37,453 nt of DNA from Alphaproteobacteria bacterium (GCA_030431335.1 JAUIJH010000035.1:1-37453), one strand, 5' to 3'; positions 25,343-33,278 are shown, counted from the stretch's first letter. The notes: a model not told the origin generated them from the sequence alone. Numbers and translations: made by a program.

Positions 25343-25483
25343 CTAGTTGGCGGGAGCCGCCGGCGAGGTTGCGGCAGGCGCCGCCGGAGCCGGGGCCGGA
25401 TCGAAATAACCCGCATAGTAAGCGCCGCCTGCAGCGATGATGGCGATCACGATGATGGTGATCACGATGTTGGTTGTGCTCAT
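25343..25483 (-). CDS. 46-residue single-pass membrane peptide with Pro/Ala tail
   Basis: This very short ORF is preceded by an excellent ribosome site, GGGAGGAAATT-ATG. Residues 6-18 are almost all Ile and Val. A turn with GGAYYAGYFDP follows, and then a tail rich in Ala and Pro. It is therefore probably a small inner-membrane protein with its tail on one side. I recall similar uncharacterised peptides in Hyphomicrobiales but cannot name a function. It lies between the LOG gene and the GH5 gene on the same strand. The strong ribosome site and the sharply biased composition support it being real. Confidence 0.65.
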   Translation of the reverse strand: MSTTNIVITIIVIAIIAAGGAYYAGYFDPAPAPAAPAATSPAAPAN

Positions 25484-25590
25484 AATTTCCTCCCAATTTG
25501 CCCGTTCACTATACGCAATTTTCCTGCGCGTACAGGAACCGCGCCGCGCAGCGGGTGCCGAGCTCGAGCAAATTGCCGCATTGGTGTGCA

Positions 25591-28185
25591 CTACTGCACC
25601 AGGAGCGCGATATCCGCCCCGTCCAGCACCGCCCCCAGCGTCATTCCTCCCTCCGCGGCGACGAAGCCGAAATCGACACTGTCGCCAGGCGCGATGGCGC
25701 CGTTCCACTCGGTGTTGCCGACGCTGACACGTTCGCCGGCATCCGCGACCAGTGTCGCACTCCACAGCTCGGCGATGTCGAAGGGAAGGTCGAGCGACAA
25801 TTCCCAGGCATGGACCGGCTCGGCAGAAAGATTGCGGATCACGACGTGATAGAGCGCCCCGCCCCCCCAGTCCTGCTGCTGCACGATTTCAAGCGCCAGC
25901 GCGGGCGACCCCGCGCCCGCAGCCGCCAGTTCGATGGCCGCGCCGGTCGGCGGCTCCGCCGGCACCAGCGCCAGCGCTTCGGCGGTGCGCAGCGCGGCGC
26001 CGTCCGCCGACGTGAGCTCAAGACGATAGCGCAGCGCCCCGTCCTCGGCGGCCCGGTGATCCACCGCCACCTCGACCACCACTTCGCGGGACCCTGCGGC
26101 GAACACGAACGAGCCGCGCACCGGCGGCTCGTTCGGCGTCCCCTCGCGCGCCAGCGCATAGGACACGGTGACCTCTCGCTGCGTCGGCTCCGAAAGCAAC
26201 ACGCGAAAGCGCGCGTTGGCATTCTCCGCGACGACGGTGTTGGCCACATCCACGAAGGGCTGCGCTGCGGAACCGGTCTCCGCCCCCTCGATCAGCGCCG
26301 TTGCCGATGCCGGGGCAACGCCCGCGCCATCGAGCACGAGATAGAAGAACTCGTCGCCCTCCAGTTCGGTATCAGGCAGGACCGGCACCATCACCGTCTT
26401 GGTGTCCTCGCCCCTGGCGAACACCAGCGTGCCAGCGGCGGGCACATAGTCCTCCCCGGCCTCTGCCGTGCCGTCGGTGGTGGCGTATTTAACGGTCACC
26501 TCCGCCTGCGCCGGTTGCGCCAGGGTCAGGGTGAACGTCGCGCTGACACCGCTCACCGCGACATCCGCCGCGAAGGGGAGCGCGGGTCGCGTCTGGGCAA
26601 GGAACGGCTCCAGCAACGTCGCGACCACTGGCCGCACCGTAGTCCAGTCGTCCTCCAGCACGCCCCCGGTGTCGCCGGAATTGGGGTTGAGCGCCCACCA
26701 GACCCAAGGGATCTCGTGATCGCCCAGATATTGGGACAGCGCCTGCGCCCATGCCCGGTCCCCCTCCGTCTCCAGCCGGGACCCCCACTCGCCCACCACC
26801 ACCGGCGCGATGTCGTCCTCGACCAGGTAGCCCCAGTTGCGGCGGAACAGGTCGACGAAGGTGCTGCCGTCGGAGAACCAGTCGTTCTGCGAGACCGAGG
26901 CGGGGTAATCGTGGGCCGAGTAGACGAGCCGGTTCGGCACGTCGAGCGTTACCGGGTGTGCCCCGGCGCCCGAGAGGTTGCCGCCCCACCAGTAGGAGGT
27001 GCCGTTGTGCGCCGAGACCCCTTCCACCACGATCAGCCAGTCCGGCGCGATGGAAAGGACCGCATCGCCGATGCGCTGCGCAGCCGCGGCCCAGTCCGTG
27101 GGGCTGCCGTCCCCCCATGTGGCCATGTGGGGCTCGTTGATGAGATCGGCGCCGATCACCGCCGGCGCGCCCTTGTAGCGCTCGGCGAGGGTGCCCCACT
27201 CGGCGATCACATCCGCCTCCGTGCGCCCTTCGCCGAACCAGAGCCCGTTGGGATTGGGCCCGCCCCCGGGCTCGCCGCGGTGATAATCGAGCAGCACCCT
27301 CAGGCCGATGCGATCGGCATAGTCGACAATCGCATCGAGGATCTCGAGCCCGTTCAACCCTTCCAGATCGGGGTTGAGGCCATAGTCGATGCCGTTCGGA
27401 TGGCCGCCGTCTTTGGCGACCAGGTCGCCCGAAAGCGGCATACGCAGCACGTTGAAGCCGAGCGATTTCGCCTCGTCCATCAAAGCGCGCCAGTTGCGCA
27501 CCCACAGGCCATGCGGCGCGAAGGTCGGCGTCTCCAGGCCAAACCAGTTCACGCCGTGGATGGCGGCGCGCTCGCCCCCGGCATCGACGATCTCGGCACC
27601 GTGGGTGGATAAGGGGCCTGGCGCGAAGCTGTCCTGCGGCAGGCCTTCGCGGGTGCCGGTGGGGCGAACCACCGTATCGCCCGCCGCCACAAGGCCGATC
27701 GGGCCAGCCCCCGGCGCGTCGTAGTATCGCAGCGAGATTGGATCGAGCCGGTCCGCCTCGGCGCCGAGGCCGCCGCCCTGGGGTTCGAGGGCCGCCGCGG
27801 GGTCCGAATCGCTTGGCGGCTGAGGAATGGGAAACGGGACAGGATCGGGCTCGGGTGCACGCGCGGCGACCTCGTCGGCCCGTTCCGCGGAAATGGACAG
27901 CGGCACGAAGCGCGCGTTGCCCTCCACCTGGACGCCGAGCTCGATCGCCAGTCCCTTGGGGATCTGGACGTTGTATTCGACGGGGCCGAGCCGATAGGTG
28001 TTGCCCTCGCGCGCAAGGACGCGGGCATTCCAGATGTTGACGATCTCGCCGCCGAGATTGACGTCCAGCGCCCAGCCGTTGACCGGGCGCAGCGCCTCGA
28101 TGCGCATGTCGATCACGCCGCCGCCGGACCACGCTTCGCGCACCTCGCCCTCGACGCGTGCATTGGCGCTGGGCTGATCGGTCAT
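25591..28185 (-). CDS. Large multidomain GH5-family glucanase (cellulase-like) with Calx-beta and CBM2-like modules
   Basis: This 864-residue protein is likely a beta-1,4-glucan hydrolase. An N-terminal CBM2-like domain (about 8-98, with VNGWALDVNLGG and a later VEYNVQIPKG) is followed by a Pro/Asp linker. The GH5 barrel (about 215-545) has HGVNWFGLE at its start, the acid/base Glu351 in INEPH and the nucleophile Glu466 in VVGEWG. Two Calx-beta-like domains follow (about 555-655 and 660-755), and a second CBM2-like domain closes the protein (VGNTEWNGAIAPGDSVDFGF). No N-terminal signal peptide is seen, which is odd for such an enzyme and suggests type I or another leaderless route. The start at 28185 follows GGGAAGCGAGG. 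The exact substrate (cellulose, beta-glucan or mannan) is not certain. Confidence 0.88.
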   Translation of the reverse strand: MTDQPSANARVEGEVREAWSGGGVIDMRIEALRPVNGWALDVNLGGEIVNIWNARVLAREGNTYRLGPVEYNVQIPKGLAIELGVQVEGNARFVPLSISAERADEVAARAPEPDPVPFPIPQPPSDSDPAAALEPQGGGLGAEADRLDPISLRYYDAPGAGPIGLVAAGDTVVRPTGTREGLPQDSFAPGPLSTHGAEIVDAGGERAAIHGVNWFGLETPTFAPHGLWVRNWRALMDEAKSLGFNVLRMPLSGDLVAKDGGHPNGIDYGLNPDLEGLNGLEILDAIVDYADRIGLRVLLDYHRGEPGGGPNPNGLWFGEGRTEADVIAEWGTLAERYKGAPAVIGADLINEPHMATWGDGSPTDWAAAAQRIGDAVLSIAPDWLIVVEGVSAHNGTSYWWGGNLSGAGAHPVTLDVPNRLVYSAHDYPASVSQNDWFSDGSTFVDLFRRNWGYLVEDDIAPVVVGEWGSRLETEGDRAWAQALSQYLGDHEIPWVWWALNPNSGDTGGVLEDDWTTVRPVVATLLEPFLAQTRPALPFAADVAVSGVSATFTLTLAQPAQAEVTVKYATTDGTAEAGEDYVPAAGTLVFARGEDTKTVMVPVLPDTELEGDEFFYLVLDGAGVAPASATALIEGAETGSAAQPFVDVANTVVAENANARFRVLLSEPTQREVTVSYALAREGTPNEPPVRGSFVFAAGSREVVVEVAVDHRAAEDGALRYRLELTSADGAALRTAEALALVPAEPPTGAAIELAAAGAGSPALALEIVQQQDWGGGALYHVVIRNLSAEPVHAWELSLDLPFDIAELWSATLVADAGERVSVGNTEWNGAIAPGDSVDFGFVAAEGGMTLGAVLDGADIALLVQ

Positions 28186-28371
28186 GGCCTCGCTTCCCGG
28201 GCGGCTTGCCGGCCGGAAACGGCCATGGCGGCACGCGATGGTTGTGCCGCTGCGCGCGCCAGGATGCAAGCGCCAGCTAGGGCCACGCTTGCCGAAGGCC
28301 TGCGGCGTGGTGTTTTTGCGCGTGGTTGCTGCTTGCCGCTGCCGGGCGTTTGGCGTAACAAACCGCGTCGT

Positions 28372-28445
28372 GGCGACGTGGCGGAGTGGTTACGCAGCGG
28401 ACTGCAAATCCGTGTACGCCGGTTCGATTCCGGCCGTCGCCTCCA
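28372..28445 (+). tRNA. tRNA-Cys (GCA)
   Basis: A complete cloverleaf can be drawn. The acceptor GGCGACG pairs with CGTCGCC. The anticodon stem GCGGA/TCCGT encloses loop CTGCAAA with anticodon GCA. The T arm is CCGGTTCGATTCCGG. The discriminator base is T and CCA is encoded. It lies between the GH5 gene (minus strand) and pcm, about 50 bases before the pcm start. Confidence 0.97.
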
Positions 28446-28497
28446 CCATCGGTCGCGCCGCCTCCGCCCGGAGGATCGGCAACAATGGGAGATCGGC

Positions 28498-29172
28498 ATG
28501 GGCGATGAGGCGGCAGTGCTGCGCACGCGCATGGTCAACAATCAACTGCGCACGTTCGACGTGACGGACCATCGCGTCCAGGACGCGATGCTGTCGGTCC
28601 CGCGTGAACTGTTCGTGCCGCAGGACCAGCGCACGATCGCCTATTCCGACGAAGCCATTCCCATCGTCCGCGACCCCTCCGGCCGTCCCATCCGCACGAT
28701 GACGCGGCCGGCCGTGCTGGGACGTCTGCTCCAGCTCGCCCAGATCGGCCCGGATGACGTGGTGCTGCTGGTCGGCGCCGGGCTCGGCTACACGGCCGCC
28801 GTGGTCGGCCAGCTCGCCGGTTCGGTGATTGCGCTGGAGTGCGACGAAGAGCTCGCCGTGCAGGCGACCGCCACTCTCGAGGCGAACGAGTTCACCAACG
28901 CCGTGGTCGTCACCGGACCCCTGCAGGACGGTTATCCCTCCGAGGCCCCTTACGACATCGTGTTGTGCGACGGGGCGATCGAGGAAGAGCCGGAACGGCT
29001 GCTGGCGCAAGTGAAGGCCGGCGGCCGGCTGGTGGCGATCGAGGGCCTCGGCCTGTCGGGACGCGCCAAAGTCTACGTCAAAGGCCATTCCGGTGCGGCC
29101 ACGCGCTACGCCTTCAACGCCGCCGCGAGCCCATTGCCTGGCTTTTCGCCCCAGCCGGCCTTCGTTTTCTAG
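28498..29172 (+). CDS. pcm: Protein-L-isoaspartate O-methyltransferase family protein
   Basis: This SAM-dependent methyltransferase family repairs isoaspartyl residues in damaged proteins. The 224-residue protein begins with the family helix MVNNQLRTFDVTDHRVQDAM. The SAM-binding glycine loop VGAGLGYTA is at 92-100, then LECDEELAV and YDIVLCDGAIEE. The C-terminal part is the form that precedes tolC in many Hyphomicrobiales, a conserved pair whose meaning is unknown. The substrate-loop residues differ from E. coli Pcm, so the activity is family-based inference. The ATG at 28498 follows GGGAG; the frame is open further upstream through the tRNA, which is not coding. Confidence 0.88.
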   Translation: MGDEAAVLRTRMVNNQLRTFDVTDHRVQDAMLSVPRELFVPQDQRTIAYSDEAIPIVRDPSGRPIRTMTRPAVLGRLLQLAQIGPDDVVLLVGAGLGYTAAVVGQLAGSVIALECDEELAVQATATLEANEFTNAVVVTGPLQDGYPSEAPYDIVLCDGAIEEEPERLLAQVKAGGRLVAIEGLGLSGRAKVYVKGHSGAATRYAFNAAASPLPGFSPQPAFVF

Positions 29173-29364
29173 GTTCCCCCGCCGAGAAGCACCGGCGGCC
29201 CGAAATCTCAACGGCTTTGCGACAGACGGTTCGCCGCGTTGCGCAAATGCCTCAGCCAGCGATCCAAGCCCGCTGTTTCCCCCGCGCGGACCATCGAACA
29301 CCTTCCTCTTACGGCCATTTGCCCCCTACTAAACAGGCATTGGTGTCAGTCTCGAGGTCAGGTC

Positions 29365-30735
29365 GTGAAAGCGTCATCCATTGCCATCGCAGCCCTTGGG
29401 ATGGCCGTCTGCGGCTTCGTTTCTCCGAACGCGAGTGCTCAGACGCTGACGCAGTCCTTCGCTGCTGCCTACAACAACAACCCCGACCTGAACTTTGCCC
29501 GCTCGCAATTGCGCGAGGTGGACGAGAACATCGCCATCGCCCGCTCCGGCAACCGACCCGAGCTGCTGGCGACCATCAGCCAGACCCTGCAGACGACGCG
29601 CACCGCGGCCACGCCCTCGACCGGCTCGCGCTCCTCGCCGACAGTGCTGGGTGCGCGTATCACGCAGCCGCTTTTTCGTGGCTTTCAAACGCGCAATTCG
29701 ATCAGAGCCGCCGAATCGGCCGTGCGGGCACAGAGCCAATCGCTCCAGAACACCGAACAGAACGTGCTTCTGAACACGGCGTCGGCCTTCTTCGACGTCA
29801 TTCAAAATCGCCAAGTGGTGGAGCTTCGCCGCTCGGACGTGTCGTTCCTCGCCGCTCAGGTCAGTGCTGCGCAAGACCGATTCGAGGTCGGCGAGGGTAC
29901 CCGTACGGACGTCAGCCAGGCCGAGGCACGCCAGGCCCAAGCTGAATCGTTCCTCAATATCGCCATCGCCGAGCTGGAAACCAGTGAGGCGACCTACCGC
30001 CAGTTCACAGGCCTGAAGGCCGGCAACCTTCGCAACGATATCAAGGAAGAGCGCTACATTCCGCAGACGCTGCAGGCCGCCATCGCCTCCGGCCAGAACT
30101 TGCACCCGGCCATCCTCGCCACCCTGTACGATGCCGATACCGCCAGCTTCCAGGTCGCGACCTTGGAAGGCCAGTTTTTGCCGACCCTCTCTCTGGTCGG
30201 CGAGGCGCAGACGACGCTGAACCCTGGTTTGGGCGTGTCCCAACGCGATCAAGCGTCGGTTTCGCTCGATCTGACCATTCCGATCTACCAGGGCGGCCGC
30301 GTATCGGCGCAAGTGCGCCAAGCCAAGGAAGCGCTCGGCACGGCCCGTATTCAGGTCGATATCACGCGCGACCAGGTGCGCCAGTTCACTGTCTCCTCGT
30401 GGGCGCAATATCAGGCTGCGGTGCGCTCGATCCAAACTTCGCGCACCGGCGTGTTCGCCGCCCAGCTCGCCTTGCAGGGTGTGATCGAGGAGCAGCGTGT
30501 TGGCCAGCGCACCACCCTTGACGTTCTCGATTCCCAGAGCGACGTGGTTGCCGCGCAGCTTACGTTGGTTGCCGCCGAGCGCGACCGTGACGTGGCCGCC
30601 TACACGCTCCTGTCGGCCATGGGCCACCTCAACGCCGCGCGACTGTCACTGCCGGTGGCAATCTATCAGCCCGAAGAGCACACCGACGCTGTCCGCGACA
30701 AATGGTATGGGCTGCGCACGCCAGACGGGCGCTGA
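29365..30735 (+). CDS. tolC: TolC family outer-membrane channel protein
   Basis: TolC is the outer-membrane duct for type I secretion and multidrug efflux. The 456-residue protein has a signal peptide ending NASA-Q at residues 22-26, then TLTQSFAAAYNNNPDL, typical of the family. Two similar halves of long amphipathic helices follow, with conserved ARITQPLFRG in the first and DLTIPIYQGGRV in the second. The GTG at 29365, after GAGG, is the best start because it places the signal peptide at the N-terminus; an ATG at 29239 would put 42 unrelated residues in front. No inner-membrane ABC/adaptor pair is in the window, so its partners are encoded elsewhere. It could serve the RTX protein at 12225. 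Confidence 0.93.
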   Translation: MKASSIAIAALGMAVCGFVSPNASAQTLTQSFAAAYNNNPDLNFARSQLREVDENIAIARSGNRPELLATISQTLQTTRTAATPSTGSRSSPTVLGARITQPLFRGFQTRNSIRAAESAVRAQSQSLQNTEQNVLLNTASAFFDVIQNRQVVELRRSDVSFLAAQVSAAQDRFEVGEGTRTDVSQAEARQAQAESFLNIAIAELETSEATYRQFTGLKAGNLRNDIKEERYIPQTLQAAIASGQNLHPAILATLYDADTASFQVATLEGQFLPTLSLVGEAQTTLNPGLGVSQRDQASVSLDLTIPIYQGGRVSAQVRQAKEALGTARIQVDITRDQVRQFTVSSWAQYQAAVRSIQTSRTGVFAAQLALQGVIEEQRVGQRTTLDVLDSQSDVVAAQLTLVAAERDRDVAAYTLLSAMGHLNAARLSLPVAIYQPEEHTDAVRDKWYGLRTPDGR

Positions 30736-30749
30736 TCGAGCCAACAGCC

Positions 30750-30769
30750 CGGCACCGTCCCGGGTGCCG
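30750..30769. terminator. Short hairpin between convergent tolC and ftcR
   Basis: CGGCACC pairs with GGTGCCG around a 6-base loop in the 76-base gap between convergent genes. No clear T run follows on either side. Confidence 0.35.
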
Positions 30770-30811
30770 TGAGGCGTCAGGCCTCGATCTGTCAGGGTAC
30801 CCCATATCCCT

Positions 30812-31621
30812 TCAGCGTGTCCGCTGCCAGTGTTCGGACGCGCTGGAGTTTGGCGCGGCCAGCGAGGGGATCGCATCGCCGTTCCCGGTCGTCACGATCG
30901 AAAGCGACGGGCGGTCCGTGTAGCGGGTTGGCGATATTTCGCAGGGCTGCCGATCCGCAGTGAAAGCATAGCCGGCGAACCGCTTGGCATCGATCACATC
31001 ATAACCAAGCCGTTGGCGCAGCTTTTTGCGCAACTTGGAGATGTGACCCTCAATCGCCGTCTCATCGACGCTTTCATTGAACAGGCCGTAGATAGCGTTG
31101 AACAACTGCGTTTTGGTGATCCGACGACGCCGGTTCTTGACCAGGTATTCGAGGATCTGCCGTTCGCGGCGTGGCAGTTCCACGGGGTCGTTATCTATCG
31201 TCGGGTCGCGCATGTCGAAGTAGACAGTGAGGCGGCCGAACTGTGCTTCCTCGCGCGTATCAACGGAACGGCGCCATATTGCATGGGCGCGGGCCACCAA
31301 TTCACGAACTGGCGCGGGCTTTTTGACCACGTCGTCAACGCCGGTGTTGAAGAGCGCGAGTGTCTCGTCGAGACCGCGCTCCTCCTTAAGGGCGATTATC
31401 GGCGTCTTGGCCCGCGTGCGTATGAGCGTGGGGATGCCGAGCCTCTCGTGCGTTTCGCCCAGGATGACGGCTTGGATGGCACCCACATCGTCGTCCGACA
31501 GGGTGGTCAACCAATCCGAAAAGTCCCTGCCGGCAAACGTCGTACAGGCTAACCCTTCACGTTCGAATCCGGCTTTGTATCCAGCTGCGACGACGTCGCG
31601 GGAGTCGATAACGATATACAT
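30812..31621 (-). CDS. ftcR: Flagellar transcriptional regulator FtcR/Rem (atypical OmpR-type response regulator)
   Basis: FtcR (Brucella) and Rem (Sinorhizobium) are orphan OmpR-like activators of flagellar genes. The 269-residue protein has a receiver-like domain (about 1-120) and an OmpR winged-helix DNA-binding domain (about 130-225, with RERQILEYLVKNRRRRITK, then DETAIEGHISKLRKKL). The receiver is degenerate. The acceptor Asp position reads VILG (Gly55) and the switch Thr is replaced in IIALKEE, although the Lys in VKKP is kept. It probably works without phosphorylation. The ATG at 31621 gives the family start MYIVIDSRDVV; a longer frame adds 36 unrelated residues. About 45 residues after the DNA-binding domain are extra. 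A CtrA-type site lies 125-139 bases upstream. Confidence 0.85.
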   Translation of the reverse strand: MYIVIDSRDVVAAGYKAGFEREGLACTTFAGRDFSDWLTTLSDDDVGAIQAVILGETHERLGIPTLIRTRAKTPIIALKEERGLDETLALFNTGVDDVVKKPAPVRELVARAHAIWRRSVDTREEAQFGRLTVYFDMRDPTIDNDPVELPRRERQILEYLVKNRRRRITKTQLFNAIYGLFNESVDETAIEGHISKLRKKLRQRLGYDVIDAKRFAGYAFTADRQPCEISPTRYTDRPSLSIVTTGNGDAIPSLAAPNSSASEHWQRTR

Positions 31622-31933
31622 TAGGCCGTACCTTTTCTTCCGGGGCGATCGTGCGGGGGCAACGAGCGAACCTTGGACGAAGCTGTGTTGTCTTGACTGA
31701 GACGCATACCGGGAAGAGAAGGTGAACACAACCTAAAATCCCTCATTAAGGGCATTTTAAGATCGATATGCATCTCACCGCGTGTGCTCGGTTCGCGGTT
31801 CGCTGAACCAAGTGCAAGCCACAATATCTTCCCAGTGTCCGGCCAGCTCTGTTGAAACGTCGGCTTCGCTGAGAGCGTTCCTCCAAATTCCTGTTTAGGA
31901 GAAATGCCGATTGCTCGCTGTTACCACCCGACG
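31622..31933 (-). promoter_or_regulatory. Upstream region of ftcR (312 bases, no gene)
   Basis: On the minus strand this is the leader of ftcR and the region after cheY. It holds AAAAGG about 7 bases before the ftcR ATG as a ribosome site, the CtrA-like motif at 31746-31760 and an A/T-rich imperfect dyad around it (AAAATCCCT and AGGGCATTTT). I see no convincing terminator for cheY, so readthrough from cheY into ftcR is possible. Confidence 0.5.
31746..31760. promoter_or_regulatory. CtrA-type binding motif TTAA-N7-TTAA
   Basis: The bases TTAAGGGCATTTTAA match the full alphaproteobacterial CtrA consensus TTAA-N7-TTAA exactly. In such G/C-rich DNA this is unlikely by chance at this place, in front of a flagellar master regulator. 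CtrA is the cell-cycle regulator known to control motility genes in many alphaproteobacteria. Confidence 0.65.
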
Positions 31934-32320
31934 TCAGGCCGGCTGAAACACCGTTTCGATCTTGCCCTTCAAGGTTTGTGCATTGAAAGGTTTGACGATA
32001 TAGTTGCTGACACCCGCTTCCTTCGCAGCCACGACGTTTTCGGACTTGGCTTCAGCGGTCACCATGATGAACGGGATATGCTTGAGGTTCTCGTCGCCGC
32101 GCACTTTTTGCAGCAGTTCGTACCCGGTCATCGGCTCCATGTTCCAATCCGAGATGACGAGGCCATAGCTTTTCTCTTGGAGCTTCGCCAGTGCAGCAGT
32201 TCCATCGGAAGCGTCGTCGACATCCGTGAAACCGATTTGCTTGAGCAAATTTTTGATAATCCGAATCATGGTCTTGTAGTCGTCGACCACGAGAACGGAA
32301 ATAGACAGATCTAGGGACAT
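31934..32320 (-). CDS. cheY: Chemotaxis response regulator CheY
   Basis: CheY is the diffusible signal that binds FliM and changes rotation. The 128-residue single-domain receiver is complete: acidic pair Asp13-Asp14, acceptor Asp58 (VISDWNMEP), switch Thr88 (FIMVTAEA), the aromatic switch Tyr107 and Lys110-Pro111. This is a canonical CheY rather than a generic receiver. The ATG follows AGGAGCCACC. It is divergent from cheZ, 182 bases apart, and is followed on the same strand by ftcR. Confidence 0.95.
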   Translation of the reverse strand: MSLDLSISVLVVDDYKTMIRIIKNLLKQIGFTDVDDASDGTAALAKLQEKSYGLVISDWNMEPMTGYELLQKVRGDENLKHIPFIMVTAEAKSENVVAAKEAGVSNYIVKPFNAQTLKGKIETVFQPA

Positions 32321-32407
32321 GGTGGCTCCTTCGCGTGCATGCAGTGATCTCAGATCCCAGCATTGCTGATCGACGAAATTATTATGCCCGGCGGCTTGCG
32401 TGAGCCT

Positions 32408-32435
32408 TTGCCAACACCCTTAATGCGTGTGTAAT
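32408..32435 (+). promoter_or_regulatory. Sigma-70-like promoter P1 upstream of cheZ
   Basis: TTGCCA at 32408-32413, a 16-base spacer and TGTAAT at 32430-32435 match the sigma-70 consensus at 5 of 6 and 5 of 6 positions. It is one of two copies of a duplicated unit, 42 bases apart. Confidence 0.5.
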
Positions 32436-32449
32436 TCGCGCATCTGCGG

Positions 32450-32477
32450 TTGATGTTGCCCTTACTGCGTGTATGAT
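32450..32477 (+). promoter_or_regulatory. Sigma-70-like promoter P2 upstream of cheZ
   Basis: TTGATG at 32450-32455, a 16-base spacer and TATGAT at 32472-32477 (4 of 6 and 5 of 6 matches). The likely start point leaves a leader of about 20 bases before the cheZ ATG at 32503, and supports that ATG over the in-frame one at 32473, which falls inside the -10 box. Confidence 0.55.
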
Positions 32478-32502
32478 ACGGTTGTGTCCAAGAGGGAGCG
32501 CA

Positions 32503-33234
32503 ATGGTGAGACGTTTTCGTGTGGAGCTCTTCGAGAGCAGCCGCTCCGGCAACGCCGGCGTGCAGCTGCCGCCCCCACCTCCGCCCATGTCGCATCACGT
32601 TGACCAGATCCTAGTGGAACTGAACGACTTGCGCCGCAAGGTTCACGGCGACGGGAGCGGCGGAGGGGCTGAGGCTGCGTCCCCTGCCGGCCAGCAACTC
32701 GAGAGCGCCATCGCGGTCTGGAGCGGTGTGGACGATATCCAGCGTCGCCTCGAAATTACCAAGTCCGAGATTTCCGCGCTGGAATCGAAGGGCATCGGCA
32801 ACGAACAGCAGACAAGTCGCACAACCGACGAGTTGCGCGCCGTGATCACTGGCACCGAAGAAGCGACGGATACGATCCTCGCCTCGGCCGAAGCCATCGA
32901 CGACATCGCCCAGCGTTTGGCCGCTAGTTCAGACGAGTCGACAAAGACCGATGGTCAGGCAATTGGCGAAGCCGTCATCCAGATCTTCGAAGCCTGCAAC
33001 TTCCAGGACATCAGCGGCCAGCGGATCACCAAAGTGGTGGAATCGCTGCGCTTTATCGAGGAGCGTATCGCCTCGATGATCGACGTCTGGCAGACCCTCA
33101 ACAAGGTCAATGAGGCGTCCGCACCGCCTGTCGAAGAGGACATCCCCCCGGAGAAACGGCTCCTCAATGGCCCCTCGCTGAAGGACGACCCCGGCGTAGT
33201 CAACCAGGACGATGTCGACGCCATGTTTCGTTGA
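32503..33234 (+). CDS. cheZ: Chemotaxis protein phosphatase CheZ
   Basis: CheZ removes the phosphate from CheY-P. The 243-residue, mostly helical protein carries the catalytic helix ACNFQDISGQRI with Asp169 and Gln173, equivalent to E. coli Asp143 and Gln147. It ends with VNQDDVDAMFR, which resembles the C-terminal CheY-binding helix. A proline run (PPPPPPP, near residue 25) and a Gly/Ser-rich linker lie in the N-terminal part. The ATG at 32503 follows GAGGGAGC. It is divergent from cheY, its expected substrate. E. coli CheZ is shorter (214 residues); the extra length is at the N-terminus. Confidence 0.9.
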   Translation: MVRRFRVELFESSRSGNAGVQLPPPPPPMSHHVDQILVELNDLRRKVHGDGSGGGAEAASPAGQQLESAIAVWSGVDDIQRRLEITKSEISALESKGIGNEQQTSRTTDELRAVITGTEEATDTILASAEAIDDIAQRLAASSDESTKTDGQAIGEAVIQIFEACNFQDISGQRITKVVESLRFIEERIASMIDVWQTLNKVNEASAPPVEEDIPPEKRLLNGPSLKDDPGVVNQDDVDAMFR

Positions 33235-33252
33235 TCGACAGCATTTGCAGCG

Positions 33253-33278
33253 GAAGCCGCCATTTTAAATGCCGCTTC
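33253..33278 (+). terminator. Weak hairpin after cheZ
   Basis: GAAGC with CATTT pairs with AAATG and GCTTC, with small internal mismatches, 18 bases after the cheZ stop. No T run follows. Confidence 0.3.

Noticed and set aside
25498-27612. Long plus-strand ORF of about 704 codons opposite the GH5 gene
   Set aside because: It is the mirror of a protein with clear GH5 catalytic motifs, and its composition is that of an antisense frame.
28225-28497. Upstream in-frame extension of pcm through the tRNA-Cys
   Set aside because: The extension overlaps a complete tRNA gene; the ATG at 28498 has a good ribosome site and the family start.
31904-32314. Plus-strand ORF antisense to cheY, preceded by TTAGGAGAA
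   Set aside because: The ribosome-like site is tempting, but the protein matches nothing and covers the whole of a canonical CheY in antisense.
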